NCBI RefSeq assembly: GCF_000003855.2
Contig: NW_003101653.1
Location: 9,007 to 69,063 of the forward strand
Direction of reading: 5' to 3'
Source: Blastomyces gilchristii SLH14081
Taxonomy: Eukaryota; Ascomycota; Eurotiomycetes; Onygenales; Ajellomycetaceae
DNA length: 60,057 bases
In this document: positions 1 through 11,639 of the stretch, in pieces
How the letters are laid out: each line of letters opens with the position of its first letter
How positions within the stretch are numbered: the first letter of the stretch is position 1
Translations under genes and position numbers: made by a program
Notes under the pieces: generated by a model
Told to the model about the DNA's origin: nothing
The model's database searches: none
What the model saw: the letters and a program-made list of their open reading frames with translations, nothing else

Positions 1-836
1 GAGAATATAAGTCTGTTTCTATATAATAATGCAAGAGTGTCAGCAGGATGTAGAGAAACTGATTATTTATATCTTAAAATAGAAGACTTTGTCAATGATT
101 ATATCAATATAGAGTTAATTCTCAAATTCAATAGAAATCTAGTGTTGCTGTTCTCAATCTCTTGCAGAATCTATTGAATATTGAGATATTAAAACTAGAT
201 TTAATATATCTCACTGTGCAGGGATCAAAGGCTCAGTCAGATCTTGAAATATACTGATTTTATAGTTGTTATGTCTGCTGATTATGTATCAAGTACAGTT
301 ACTGAGATATCTTTTTATACTTTTCTGTCAGGGATGGGCCCAGATTGAGAGGGGTGGTACAAGGGTGAGACTTGATATTAATGTCTAGATATACTGAAGA
401 CAGACTGCAGAGATTGCACTTCAGAAGTGGCTGTTGATTATGTGCTTGATATTATCACTGAGGTATCTTTTTGTATTTTTCTGCTGGGGATGGGCCAGAT
501 TAGGAAGGGCGGTACGAGGGTGGGACTTGGCATTGATGTTTTGGAACATCAAAGATGGACAGGGTTTTCGCGGAGGTCACTCCTCAGATATCTCCACAAC
601 TACAGATCGGGGATCTTCCAAAATCGAGAAGATTGGTGCATATGGCTAGGTCTCTTCACCTTACAATTTGTATGGCAATTTGGCCCGGGGTTGTGGTGTG
701 GTAGGGGAGAATGGGGGATAATCCCACACAGGAGTTTCGAACAACGTCTGGTTCACGTTTGGCTGGATAACTCCACCACCACACGGGGTATGCGGTCGGC
801 GATGGGGTCAAAATGCTCGTATGATCGAGGGCTTTT
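1..836 (-). mobile_element. LINE copy A, 5' end (runs off left edge)
   Basis: This is the reverse complement of the first part of LINE C (39814 to about 40510), so the 5' end points right and the ORFs lie outside the window. The first bases match the start of the LINE leader that follows 40498 and 17440. The junction at 836/837 passes from the GC-rich LINE leader into gypsy sequence. About 83 bp present at the 5' end of copy C are missing. Two tandem promoter-like monomers are present, against one in copy C. CpG is dense between about 490 and 830, while the rest is AT-rich. Open frames here (for example 427-903) are in the antisense sense of the LINE and are probably open only because few stops have formed in this GC-rich part. 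Confidence 0.85.
262..590 (-). repeat. Tandem 5'-UTR monomers of LINE A (2 units, about 160 bp)
   Basis: Two diverged units start near 268 and 427. Each carries the same order of landmarks: a GATTATGT motif, TATCTTTTT, a GGGATGGGCC block and a GGGTGRGACTTG block. The unit nearer the LINE ORFs (268-420) is more decayed than the other. The same region is duplicated in LINE B and single in LINE C. Tandem promoter monomers in LINE leaders are known from mouse L1; a promoter role here is inference. Confidence 0.7.
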
Positions 837-1231
837 GAGAAGAAGTTCATCTTACAGTGATTCAGAATTCTTATTATTCTTCTTTTACAACTTGATACTG
901 TAATCTACTTCTAAGTCTTATAAGAGAGATAGATTTATAACATTATCTTATCAGAAGACATTTAAATATTCATAATATTGTTAAGAGAGTTTTATATGAG
1001 AATTTATTATTATAATGTAAGATAACTTCTCTAGAGCTTTTTAAATATTGATCAGACTGATGAAGTAGATTGCTATATAATTTTACTATCAGTAATTTTA
1101 TCAGTGACTTCATTAGAAGTTCTTTCAGAGTATTTTATAAGTGTTAACAGAGATCTGTGTCAGATTTATAGTCTTGTGAACATTATTCTCATGAACTTAA
1201 TTATTATTGAGAAATATTAAATTTCTGTTCT
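837..1231 (-). mobile_element. Gypsy fragment theta (family beta/gamma/delta), protease-RT linker
   Basis: It aligns with minus-strand gypsy sequence at about 38280-38700, 51900-52310 and 57345-57790, the stretch between the RT start and the protease. It is bounded on the left by LINE A and on the right by the 5' LTR of epsilon, so only about 395 bp survive. Both flanks are insertion junctions. There is no usable open frame and stops are frequent. Confidence 0.8.
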
Positions 1232-1498
1232 TGTAAGAAATCCCGCTTCTCGCGGATTCTTTATCTCTATTTCTATCTCTTGTGTAATCAATAGAGTTAG
1301 CGGCCCTTGGCTACACACAAGTGACACAACTATATAGACTGAAGTTTGTGAATACTATTCATAACTCAGCTTGAATACTATTATACATTTAATCTCTACA
1401 TTTTATCTTTCTATTATGAATACTTCTAGTAGTTCACAGTATATATTATGTCAAGCTGTAAATATCTGAATAATCATCTGTAAGTACTTATTCTTATA
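1232..1498 (+). repeat. 5' LTR of epsilon
   Basis: It matches 8454-8711 over its length, from TGTAAGAAATCCCGC to ACTTATTCTTATA. It keeps CpGs near its start (CCGCTTCTCGCGG) that the 3' copy has lost. Nine extra bases relative to the 3' LTR lie in an ACACAAGTGACAC-like stretch near 1316. Confidence 0.88.
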
Positions 1499-3086
1499 TT
1501 TCAAGCTCTGTCAGTCAGCAACTGTCTGTTATAACTCAAAGAACTAGAAACTTATATACTTTAATCTCTGTAAATTCTACTGTAGATACTCAGAAGTAGT
1601 CACTCAAATCATGAATAACTCTTATAAAAGAAGTCTCAGAGAACTTATCAATCATTCACAGAACATTATTCTCTATATCTGTGACAGAAAAATTCTTTAA
1701 ATCAATGAATAAATCAATCTCAGTAAAGAATATTCTTAAGCATCTCTTATAAAATCAAGCTATTTTTCTATAAGAAATGCTTACTGTCTGTAAACACTCT
1801 CAAACTGAGTCTCTAGACATAATCTTCAGAAATATCTATAAACTGAAAAGAAACTTTCTTAAGCTATAACTACTTAAGATTAACTACTGAATTACAATCT
1901 ATAGAAGCTTTTACAAGTTTGTATTCAAAATTGACTCACAAGCTCAGCTGTGTGATATAAAAGATGAAGAAACTATTATTTATATAATAACAGATCTCTA
2001 CTACACTGAAGTTAAGAACTGACTGAATTATCTAGAGAATGATTATAAAAGATCTCACTGATATATTCTTAAGATTTATCTAGAGAATAAGTTAAAAGAC
2101 TCTGTAAGCTGAATAGAGAATATTTAAGCTGTGATCATTAATATTAGAAAAACAGGTGAGAAATCTGATAAAGACTACTTACAGTACTTTATAAAATTAT
2201 AATATAAATTGAGATCTATGAAAATAGAGCTCTGAAACAAGATCTGAATAATGATATTTATAAAGAGACTGAATAAAGATATATAGAATAAGCTTATTAA
2301 ATAAGACTCTAAGTTCTTAACTCTGAAGAAATTAATAACTCTCATTCACTGCTTACAGATCACTGTGAGAGTCACAGATCTGTGAAGAGTGAATTATTAA
2401 CTAGTCTTATAAGAGCTAGAACAACAGAGAACAGATTTATTAAGAAAAGATAATAAGATATAGAGAGATTCATATCTGATTACTAAGCAGAGAGAGAGAG
2501 TTTTATAAACTTCTATAAATAGAGTATATAATAGAAAGATTAAGAAAAAGAGTCTCTATTTTATCTGTTTTAAATTAGAATATCTTTATACAAACTATCT
2601 GAATAAATTAAAATAAAAATTTAAGAAGTTACAGATAGAGTCAGTAACAGTCTTCTTAAGAATTTTAAAACTGATATCTGAATCTGTTACTCTCTTAATG
2701 AAAATGTATATTTATAAGAGAATATAACACTGCAGTACTACTACTCTGTAAGTATGAAAAGTATTAATAAACTCAGAATCTCAGATCACTGTAGTGTTTT
2801 TAAAGCTCACAGAGTGAATAAGCTAAGTGATAAAAACTGAGAATCTGCTCTTATAATAAGCAGAGTGTGAGAACTCAGATCTGAGAGCTGAGAAACTTAT
2901 AAGAGCTATTTTTAAATTACAAGATCTCTCTGAAATCTGAAGAAGATTTGCAGAAACTGTGATTATCACAGATATTACAGATAATATATACTTAAAACTT
3001 ACTTAACTTTAAAGACACAATCTGTATATAACTGTCTGTGAGTCAGGTTTATACTTCTGATCAGTGTTAACAGACTCACTCACAGA
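1499..3086 (+). pseudogene. Gag region of epsilon (decayed)
   Basis: The plus-strand reading resembles a gypsy Gag. A degenerate zinc knuckle at 2557-2598 reads Y-x2-C-x4-Y-x4-Y, exactly the C-x2-C-x4-H-x4-C spacing with two Cys and the His turned to Tyr, which single G-to-A or C-to-T changes would give. Upstream, 1960-2150 reads as a charged helical stretch with only Trp/Gln-type stops. The protease should lie between about 2650 and 3090, but I could not recognise its active site. Start codon and limits are not determined. Confidence 0.6.
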
Positions 3087-3340
3087 GATAGAATTAGTTA
3101 TTATTATTATTATTATTATTCTTCAATTATAGATGTATGCAGTCAGAGACTATGACATCTACCTGAGAACTTTTAGTTCTCAGGGTTTTTCCTATATCTG
3201 TAAAGTTAACTATTATACATTCATCAATTTCAGATATGCAAAATCAGAAAATTCCAGCCCAGAATACAAAAACCATTTACAAATTGCAGTGTTTTAACAT
3301 CTTCTGATACTTTGAAACCATTTGAAGATAGAATTAGTTA
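3087..3340 (-). mobile_element. 5'-truncated LINE fragment D with 14-bp TSD
   Basis: The LINE body is 3101-3326 on the minus strand. It equals the last 226 bases of the LINE 3' UTR (compare 46985-47207), including the (AAT)n tail, which appears here as (TTA)n at its left. It is flanked by a perfect 14-bp duplication GATAGAATTAGTTA at 3087-3100 and 3327-3340. This is the hallmark of target-primed reverse transcription with severe 5' truncation. Compared with epsilon around it, the fragment keeps CC and GG pairs, so it arrived late. Confidence 0.93.
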
Positions 3341-6300
3341 ATACTGTAGAGTTGATTAGAGAAGATAAGCTTATCTATATAATAACTTTATAAATGTCTG
3401 AGAACTTCACAGTTATAAAAACTGAGCTTCAGATATCAGAGAAATACTGAGATTTCACAGAGATATTCAGCTCAGTAAAGACAGCTAAGCTTTCATCTCA
3501 CTATAAGAAGAATCTGATAATAGATTTAATAGAAGAGTAGAAACTCTTTTAAGAATTAATCAATAAGCTCTCTTATTATAAGACAGAGATCTTACAGACT
3601 TATATAAAGAAGAATCTGAAGAATAACTTTATTCAATCTTTACAGATCTTTAAAAAAGTCTCTGTAATATTTGTAAAAAAGAAGAATAAAGATCTCAGAT
3701 TGTATATAAACTACTACAATCTGAATTTCAAGACTATAAAGAGTCACTATTCTCTGTCTCTGATTGAGAATATAATCAACTGTCTCACAGAAGCTGTTAT
3801 ATTCACATAACTGAATGTAATCAATATATATACACAGCTGTGAATACAGTCTAAGAATGAATAAAAGACTGTCTTTAAAACTGTGCTGAGATTATTTGAA
3901 TATCTAGTAATGTCTTTTAGTTTGATTAATATCTCTGCAGTATTTCAGTCTTTTATTAATAAAATACTTTATATATATCTAAATATCTTTATAGTAATAT
4001 ATCTGAATAATATGATAATGTACTCTGTGAAGAAGAAAGAACACACTGAGTATATATAAAATGTATTAAAGATCTTAGATGAGACAGAACTGTATATTAA
4101 GCTTATAAAGTATAACTTCAGTATCTATCAGATTAATTTCCTAGAATATATAATTACTGCAGATAATATTCAGATGAAACTCTCACAGATTAAGACTATT
4201 CTATTATAATCAGAGTTAACTAATATTTATAAGATTCAGATCTTTCTGAGCTTTGTGAATTTCTATAGATGATTTATCTTTATATTTATAAGAATCTTCT
4301 TGACTCTTATAGATATACTGAAGAGTGAAAATAAGAAGAAGTTATTCTATGAATAAAGAATAAAAAGATTGTTAAGAAGAGAGAACTGTGAGAACTTTCT
4401 TACTTTAGAAGCTTATAAGATCTTTATAAGATTAAAATAGATATTCACAGATAAAGTAATACTATTTCACTTTAATCTCTTACTCTTAATCAGATTGAAG
4501 ACAGATATCTTCTTCTTTATAATTTCAGAAATAGTTTTATAACTACAGTTAAATGAGAACTGAGTTTCAGTGATCTTTTTCTTATGAAAGATGTAACTTA
4601 TGAAGATTAACTATGATATTTATGATCAGAAGTTTCTCATAATGAAATTCTTTTATCACTGATATTACTACTTTAAGAGTCTTATAACAGTAATTACTTT
4701 TAGAACTGATTATAATAGCTTATAATAGTTTACTTTAATCAAGAAACTCTTGCAGTGACAGATTCACTGAGCTCAGAGACTGAGTGAGTTCTGATTCAAG
4801 ATAGAATATATCAAGAGAACTAAGAATTCAGCAGACAGACTCTCTTACAGATTAAACTATATTAAAAAGACTAGAGAAGACAGAAAAGCTTTATAAGATA
4901 CTTAGACTGAGTGTTATAAAGAGATTAACTGAAGAGTCTCTTAATTCTCTATAAGAGAAGAAGAAGAAGAGAGAAGAGAAGTCTGTATAACTACTCTCTA
5001 TAACACTGAGAGTCAACACTCTGAGAATCTCTGTGAGAATTCTTGAAGAGAGTATCTATAATCTGAAGAATTTGCAGGCTTTGAGAAGTACTGCAGAAGA
5101 TCTGATATAAGAAGAAACAGAGTATAAATCTTTATAAGATCTTCTATTCAGATTATCTGAACTGTAACTGAAGAATGAATATATTCAGTATATTCAGAAA
5201 CTGCTCACAGCAGAGATTAACCCTGCAGAAATACAGAATTAAAGAGACTTAAATAATCTCTTATGAAGAGAGAATCAGATTTATATATTTATAAATGAGT
5301 TTCTATGTATAGAACTTATTAAAAGATATTATAACTCTTCTCTAGTGAATCATTTTACAGATATTAAATCTCATGAGTTACTCATAAGAAAATACTTCTA
5401 ATCAAAGATATAAGAACTTGTGAAGAAGATAGTAAATTCTTATACTATTTATCAGAATTCACAGATAGTGTAGTTCAGACTATATAAAGAACTTATTTCT
5501 CTACTCATTCTACAGAAACCTTGAGAACAGTTAGAAATGAATATTCTTATAAGTCTTTCTAAAAGGAAGAACATATATAATGCCTGCTTTAACAGTGTGC
5601 TGATAATAGTAGATTACTTTATCAAGATAGCACACTTTATACTCATCTACAAGAACTTAAAGTCAAAGAATTTAACTTATATCTTTATCTGTGATATGAT
5701 CTGATTGTATGAATTATCTATGAACATTGTCTCAGATAGAGAATTAATCTTTATAGAAGAGTTCTGATCTGATCTAATAACTATACTGAAGATCTTATGA
5801 GATCTAAGTATAACTTTTTATCAATAGATAGATAATCAGATAGAATATCTGATGAGTATATTAAAACAGTATCTACAGTGCTTTGTTAATTATAATCAGA
5901 ATGATTGAGTATATTGATTATCACTTACAGAGTTTATATATAATAACTCAAAGTATGTCAGTACAGATAAAATTCTCTTTGAAATACTCACTGAGACTTA
6001 TCTGCAGATAATCTTGATAAACTCATGAGAGTATACTATAGAGTGTGATAATACTCATGAATAAGCTGAGAGAATTCAGAATATTCAGAAGAAAGTCTGT
6101 GAATTCTTGAGAAAGACTCAAGAGTATCAGAAGAGATACTATGACTTTAAGTATATTATAAAGAGTTTTAAAATAGATGATAGAGTCTGACTAAGTCTAG
6201 AAAATATTATCATACAAAGATCTAGTAAGAAGCTAAATCTCTTATAAATAGAGTTTTATAAGATTATAAGAAAAGTTAGCTCACAGTTCTACAGATTAAA

Positions 6301-6560
6301 ACTATTATCTGAATTGTAGATATATAATATTTTTCATGTCTCTTTACTCTGTAAATATAAGGAATTTTTAGAAGAGAATTCTATAACTCATCAATCTGTT
6401 TATAAAGTACTAGAGAGTAAAATAGAATATCAGATTAAAGAAATTATTAACTCAGAGAAATGAGATTATAAGCTCTGATTCAAGATTCAGTAGTAAGAGT
6501 ATTCTGATAAGAGAAATGAGTTCACTTAAGAATTATCTGAGTAGATAAGATAATCTGTAA
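3341..6560 (+). pseudogene. Pol of epsilon: RT, RNase H, integrase, chromodomain
   Basis: Translation on the plus strand gives a complete but stop-ridden gypsy Pol. The RT has an INYYNLN segment (near 3700) and the catalytic YLDD box reads YLNN at about 4000-4012, so both catalytic Asp are now Asn. RNase H follows at about 4440-4800. The integrase zinc-binding domain starts near 5341 with H-x-H spacing kept, but its Cys pair reads Tyr-x2-Tyr (5438-5450). The core keeps a VDYF-type first Asp and an SDRE second Asp. The tail at 6420-6550 has chromodomain spacing (aromatic, IKEII, then FKIQ..EYS, then FT-stop-EL, where TWEP is expected). Most stops are TGA or TAG at expected Trp positions. It cannot be functional. 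Confidence 0.85.
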
Positions 6561-8453
6561 AAGCTGAGATATGACTTTCATACTGTGAATTCTAATAAGT
6601 CAGAATGACACAGTCTTCACTAAGAATCTGATTATAATAAAGATATTAACACTGTCATTTATAAATTCTAATCTATAAGATGATAAGTTTCTACTGAGAT
6701 GAATAGTTCACAGTGTATATAAAAGAAAGAAGAAATCATATTCTTATTAAAGCTAAAAAATAAGAAAACAGAAACAGAACTGTAAACACAATTTAGAGAT
6801 TAATAAAGAAAAAATAAAGAAAATTCACACTTATATTCTTAATACTTATGATATTTAATTTCTCTGTAATTATCAATTTCTCTCTTTAAACAAGCAGAGA
6901 GTATTATATCTGTGATACAGATAATTATTACATTTGACATGAAGACTACTGAAAATGCACAGATTTCAGAGAAGCTGAATATCAGAGTATACACAGTTGC
7001 AGCAGAGTCTTAAGAGCTGATTATTTATATATATAATCAGATACTTCTTACAAAGCTGTATCTGCTCTCTCAGTTATACTGAAGTATTCAGTCTGAAAAT
7101 AATTAAGATACAGAGAGAGAACTCATCTGTTCAGATTAACTCTTATCACAAATTCATAATTTTTACATTATCTTAATTATCTGAATTTTACAGATATCTG
7201 AGAACTCATCTCTCATTAACAATGAGATTGTAGAAATGCACTGCAGTATGAGAACTGTTGATAAAGAATCTAGACATATTTACATATATCTGATCAGAGA
7301 TTGTGCAGATAGAGAAAAGATGATTGTAAGCCTGCAGAACTACAGAAGACACTGACAACACTGAGAGCTTTATAAGAACTGTTAGTCAGAATCTGTAAGA
7401 AATTACTTATGAGAAGACTTACAGCAAAGAGCAGAACTGCACTGCTTAGAGTTAAAAGCTAATTTGAGAGAGACATGAAATTAATTACTGATCTGAAGAT
7501 CAGATGTGATGATAAGACTGAAAGAGATAAAGATATTATTATGAACAGTAATATCTCTACTTCATCAGCTAGTAAAAAGTGATCAGAAGAGTCACAGAGA
7601 CACTTATAAGAAGCTCAGTGACAGTCAGACATTATTTATAAGAATATTAAAATTAAAAAAATTTTTATTCTTGAGAAGTTCTTAAATCAATATATGAATA
7701 TTGTCAGAAACACACTCTCTCTATTATCTGAGTTAAAACACTTCACAGATAAATGAGAATACTCACAGTTTATAAGAATAAGAGCTGTTACAGAAAAAGA
7801 AAAAAGAAGATAAGATTTTATATATAAATCTGAGATATTTATACTACTCTAGAGAGATTTATTTATACTATGAGTGATTCTGTGAAACAGTCAGATCACT
7901 CTAGTAAATAAAGAATGATTATGAATTACAGATCTGAATCTTTCTATATAACTACAAAGAGTGATTGCAGACTGTAAATATTTTGATTCTATAATTCTAC
8001 AGAGTTGATAAAAGAATGAAAAATTCCTCACAATTCTACAGTATTAAAGAAGAATAATTTATAAGAATGAGTGAAAAATTAAGTTATGAATACTTCTCTT
8101 TAATGAGAATAATCTCACAGAGAGTGATTCATCTATAAGATGAATCTGTATAATTATCACACAAGAATCTCATGAAAATGATTGAGAGTCAACTGAAACT
8201 CTTCTATATGAAAGATATAAGATAAATCTGTATAATAGTTAGAGAAGAATCTGTAGATTACAAACAATCTCACAGAATAAGAAACTGAGTGACAGACTCT
8301 TTTCTCTTCATAGTAATAAGAGATTTTTCCTCACTGAGGTTTTTTTTTATAGATATGAAGAATTTTTAATAAGTATCACTGCAGTGCTGAGCTGATTCTA
8401 TGAAGTCACTCAGTGAAAGGCTTCATAAATAAAGTCTTAGAGAGAAAGAAGTA
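6561..8453 (+). pseudogene. Unidentified ORF between epsilon pol and 3' LTR
   Basis: An ATG at 6939 opens a frame readable for roughly 240 codons (to about 7680) if TGA, TAA and TAG are taken as decayed Trp, Gln or Arg codons, the same substitution types seen in the neighbouring pol. The predicted protein is charged and looks coiled-coil-like between about 7290 and 7480 (clusters of E, K, R and L). A second readable stretch follows at about 7640-8230, perhaps after a frame change. I recognise no domain. It lies after the chromodomain and before the LTR, where most gypsy elements have only a short non-coding gap. It could be an accessory ORF, captured host sequence or another decayed element; no internal TSD or terminal repeat was seen. 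Confidence 0.4.
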
Positions 8454-8711
8454 TATAAAAAATCTTACTTCTTACAGATTCTTTATCTCTATTTCTATCT
8501 CTCATATAATCAATAGAGTTAGCAGCTCTTGACTATATACAACTATGTATACTGAAGTTCATGAATACTATTCATAACTTAGCTTAAATGCTATTATACA
8601 TTTAATCTCTACATTTTATCTTTCTACTGTGAATACTTCTAGTAGTTAACAGTACATATCACGCTAAGCTGCAAACACTTATATAATTGCCTGCGAGCAC
8701 TTATTCTTACA
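8454..8711 (+). repeat. 3' LTR of epsilon
   Basis: It matches 1232-1498 and ends in TTATTCTTACA. It is preceded by a purine-rich stretch (GAGAGAAAGAAG, 8440-8451) in the polypurine-tract position. Nearly all differences from the 5' LTR that I compared are C/T or G/A. Confidence 0.87.
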
Positions 8712-9620
8712 CTTTCTCACACACAGATATTATATGAAGATATTAAATCTTCTAGAGATCACATATTTCACACTGAACTCTCACAGTCTGATTCAGATCA
8801 CTGATAATATAATAATAAAGCTCTGAGATATCTGTGATTGAATATAAGACTTGATAACAAGTATTAAATAGAATTAAGAAGATTAAACTAATATTCACTA
8901 AGATCTTACTGAGTAATATAAGATAGAAGACCTGATATGATTAAATCTTAAAAATATATAAATCACACACTGATCTTATACACTAAATTATTATTATATT
9001 AAATATAAAGTGATAGAAGTTCTAGACAGTTATAAGTACTATTTTAATATATTATCAGAGATTCATAATGTCTTCTATACAAGCTTGCTTTGCTATGCTG
9101 TCACTGATCTGTTCTCTTCTTAACTGACTTCTGATTGACAGTTATCAGAGATCATAGAAGAAGATAATAAACTTGAGAGAGAGATTGAAGATATTCTTAA
9201 TAAGAGATCTCACAGCTGCAGCTGATAATATCTTGTGAAATAAGTCAGCTATAATTATCTGATCTGAACTCTGAGCTCTGTGTATCTGAAACAGTGATTC
9301 TTGACTGATGAAAACTACACACAATCTCATCTCTGAAAAGAGAGAACTAATGTGATGAGCTGTGTCTGATCAATTATATAGACTATTCTATTACACTTCA
9401 TAGATTCTGCTGAAAGCTCTGATTCTCAGTTGTCAATTCTCAGCTGAAAAACTCATGAAATTTCTGTTCTTCCGCCTCAGAGCTTCACTGTATACATGTA
9501 TAAATATTCACTTTAATTACTGATTCTCATACTTTCTCTTTCTTTCCTTCTTTAATGTTTTTCACTTTGTTATATAAGATCTATATATTATATCAATCTA
9601 TTCAGTGTAGGTCTCTTACA
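8712..9620 (+). mobile_element. Gypsy zeta, 3' end (integrase tail, chromodomain, 3' LTR)
   Basis: From 8712 on, the sequence parallels beta from about 27311 to 28239: end of integrase, linker, chromodomain (about 9160-9270), purine tract GAAAAGAGAGAACTAA (9335-9350) and a 270-bp 3' LTR at 9351-9620. Everything upstream is missing because epsilon starts abruptly at 8711. After its terminal ACA the sequence continues into hAT-1 (TAGCAGTTGCATC), where the hAT-2 copy has an uninterrupted counterpart near 16280, so zeta was inserted in hAT-1. The LTR is shorter than in the other copies. Confidence 0.83.
9351..9620 (+). repeat. 3' LTR of zeta
   Basis: It starts TGTGATGAGCTG, the decayed form of TGTGGCGGGCTA in beta, and ends GGTCTCTTACA. 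Most CpGs are lost; one survives near 9471. It is 270 bp against 309 in beta. Confidence 0.83.
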
Positions 9621-10728
9621 TAGCAGTTGCATCTCTCTCTTTCTCTTTTCAATTAAACAAAACATAGCTTATAAAAAGTGAGTATTATATCAGATTATAG
9701 TGACTAACACAGTCTCTGTCAGGTCACGTGATCTGACTTACTAATCCTTTCACTATATAACTTTCCACAAGCTAGCAACCTTTCAATCACACAAGCTTTA
9801 CACCTTTCACAGTCTCAGCATGCAGAGCTGCATACACATAGTAGATACTGAACTGAAAGACTGTATGAGTTATAAATCAGTAGCAGCATTTCAGAAAGAG
9901 CTGTGCAGTGTGAAAAAACTATAACTCTCAGTTATATACACAGAGAGTGAATTATTACAGTAAGTATATATATATTATATGAAAGTATCACTTTTTAATA
10001 ATACTCAGTCTCTGATATTATGAAAATAGAGTCTCTTCATAAGATCTGTTTTTATCAGAAGTTGAGAAATCTTATATTTTCAACACTATCTTCACATGTC
10101 TTATCTGTGAAATTAATAAGAGAAATTATCAATTTCAGTATTCTACTCTTAATGTTATTTAAGTGACAGCAGAGTTTATTCTAATTATACTTTTAAAGTG
10201 TATATTTTCTAATTATTCACATTTATATAGATATATACTGATTATTTATTAGATAATATTAAGATAATAACTCATCACAGCTGTATTACTCTTACTGTGA
10301 GAAATACACAGTTAATAATAAATATTATAAAGACTCTGAGAAGTGAGTATTTTAAAAGTACTACAGCACTGTGATCTTGATTTTTTTTATTTTTATTTTT
10401 AATTTTTTAATTTTTCTTTTATTTTTTTTTCTGTTTTTTTTATTGTGATTTTTTCTTGTTTTTATTTTATTTTTTATTTTTTGATTTTTTTTATATTTTA
10501 TATTTTTTTTATAATTAAAATTATATAAATTATAATCTATATTCAGAAAAGTAATAATATTTAATAATACTCTTTATTAAATTTTCAACAAATGAGTACT
10601 ATATTATGATATTATATAAGTGAGAAATGATTTCATAGTTCTATTTAATACTATTCTCAATAATGAGATCAGAATGAAAATGTGACTAAGAATTCAAATA
10701 TATTCTTTATCTAAGACTAGATTTTGAT
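9621..10728. mobile_element. hAT-1, inner part of its right arm
   Basis: It is homologous to 16260-17280 of hAT-2, including a T-rich tract at 10379-10512. The hAT-2 copy lacks about 100 bp that is present here (about 9710-9815, around a CACGTG box). LINE B interrupts the element at 10728/10729, and the missing terminal part resumes at 57117. Its left arm is not in the window. No protein-coding stretch was recognised. Confidence 0.8.
10379..10512. repeat. T-rich tract in hAT-1
   Basis: Runs of T broken by single A, C or G. A matching tract lies at 16937-17065 in hAT-2, so the tract is a structural part of the element and not a random expansion. Confidence 0.85.
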
Positions 10729-11639
10729 CAATACAACCGCTCCACCACGAACTCGCTCAATTTTTCGAATAAGAACCCGCCGATAGATTCATTGAAAAGC
10801 CCTCGATCATATGAGCATTTTGACCCCATCGCCGACCGCATACCCCGTGTGGTGGTGGAGTTATCCAGCCAAACATGAACCAGATGTTGTTTGAAACTCC
10901 TGTGTGGGATTATCCCCCGTTCACCCCTACCACACCACAACCCCGGGCCAAATCCATACAAATTGTAAGGTGAAGAGACCTAGCCATATGCGCCAATCTT
11001 CTTGATTTTGGAAGATCCCTGATCTGTAATTGTGGAGATATCTGAGGAACAACCTCCGTGAAAACCCTGTCTATCTTTGATGTTCCAAAACATCAACGCC
11101 AAGTCCCACCCTCGTACCGCCCTTCCCAATCTGGCCCACCCCCGGCAGAAAAATACAAAAAGATACCTCAGCAATAATATCAAGCACATAATCAATAGAC
11201 ACATCTGAAGTGCATTCTCCGCGAAAACCCTATCTGTCTTTGATGTATCAAGACATCAACACCAAGTCCCACCCTCGTACCGCCCCTTTCAATCTGGCCT
11301 ATCCCCGGCAGAAAAATACAAAAAGATACCTCGGCAACTGTATTTGATACATAACCAGCGGACAATGAGTCAATGACACGTCAATAACTATAAAATCAGT
11401 ATACTTCAAGGTCTGACTAAGCCTTTGATCCCTGCACAGTGAGATATATTAAATCTAGTTTTAATATCTCAATATTCAATAGATTCTGCAAGAGATTGAG
11501 AACAGCAATACTAGATTTCTATTGAATTTGAGACTTAACTTTATATTGATATAATCATTGACAAAGTCTTCTATTTTGAGATATAAATAATCAGTTCCTC
11601 TACATTCTGCTGACAATATTTATATTATTATATAGAAAC
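10729..11639 (+). promoter_or_regulatory. LINE B 5' UTR with two tandem monomers
   Basis: It is colinear with LINE C from about 39750, but with two monomers (about 11056-11218 and 11219-11365; period about 163 bp) where copy C has one. It is dense in CpG, CC and GG compared with the rest of the element. hAT-2 cuts it at 11639/11640. The antisense open frames at 10728-11204 are the counterparts of those in copies A and C. Confidence 0.8.

Larger units (their letters stand above)
1232..8711 (+). mobile_element. Chromovirus-type Ty3/gypsy element epsilon
   Basis: An LTR retrotransposon on the plus strand, with LTRs at 1232-1498 and 8454-8711 that start TGT/TAT and end TA/ACA. The internal order is Gag with a degenerate CCHC knuckle (near 2557), RT (about 3650-4060), RNase H (about 4440-4800), integrase (about 5340-6390) and a chromodomain (about 6420-6550), then about 1.9 kb holding an extra unidentified ORF. 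It is heavily decayed: catalytic and zinc-binding residues are replaced by changes that all fit C:G to T:A. A LINE fragment is inserted at 3101-3326. The flanking 5-mers (GTTCT left, CTTTC right) do not match, and the left flank is minus-strand gypsy while the right is plus-strand gypsy, so the element is probably a recombinant. Confidence 0.9.

Noticed and set aside
837..1231. Theta and eta as two ends of one gypsy split by the nest
   Set aside because: Both cover the same RT-to-protease stretch in the same orientation, so they must be different copies.
10379..10512. T-rich tract as a centromere, origin or poly(A) retrocopy signal
   Set aside because: The same tract recurs at the same place in hAT-2, so it is part of the transposon.
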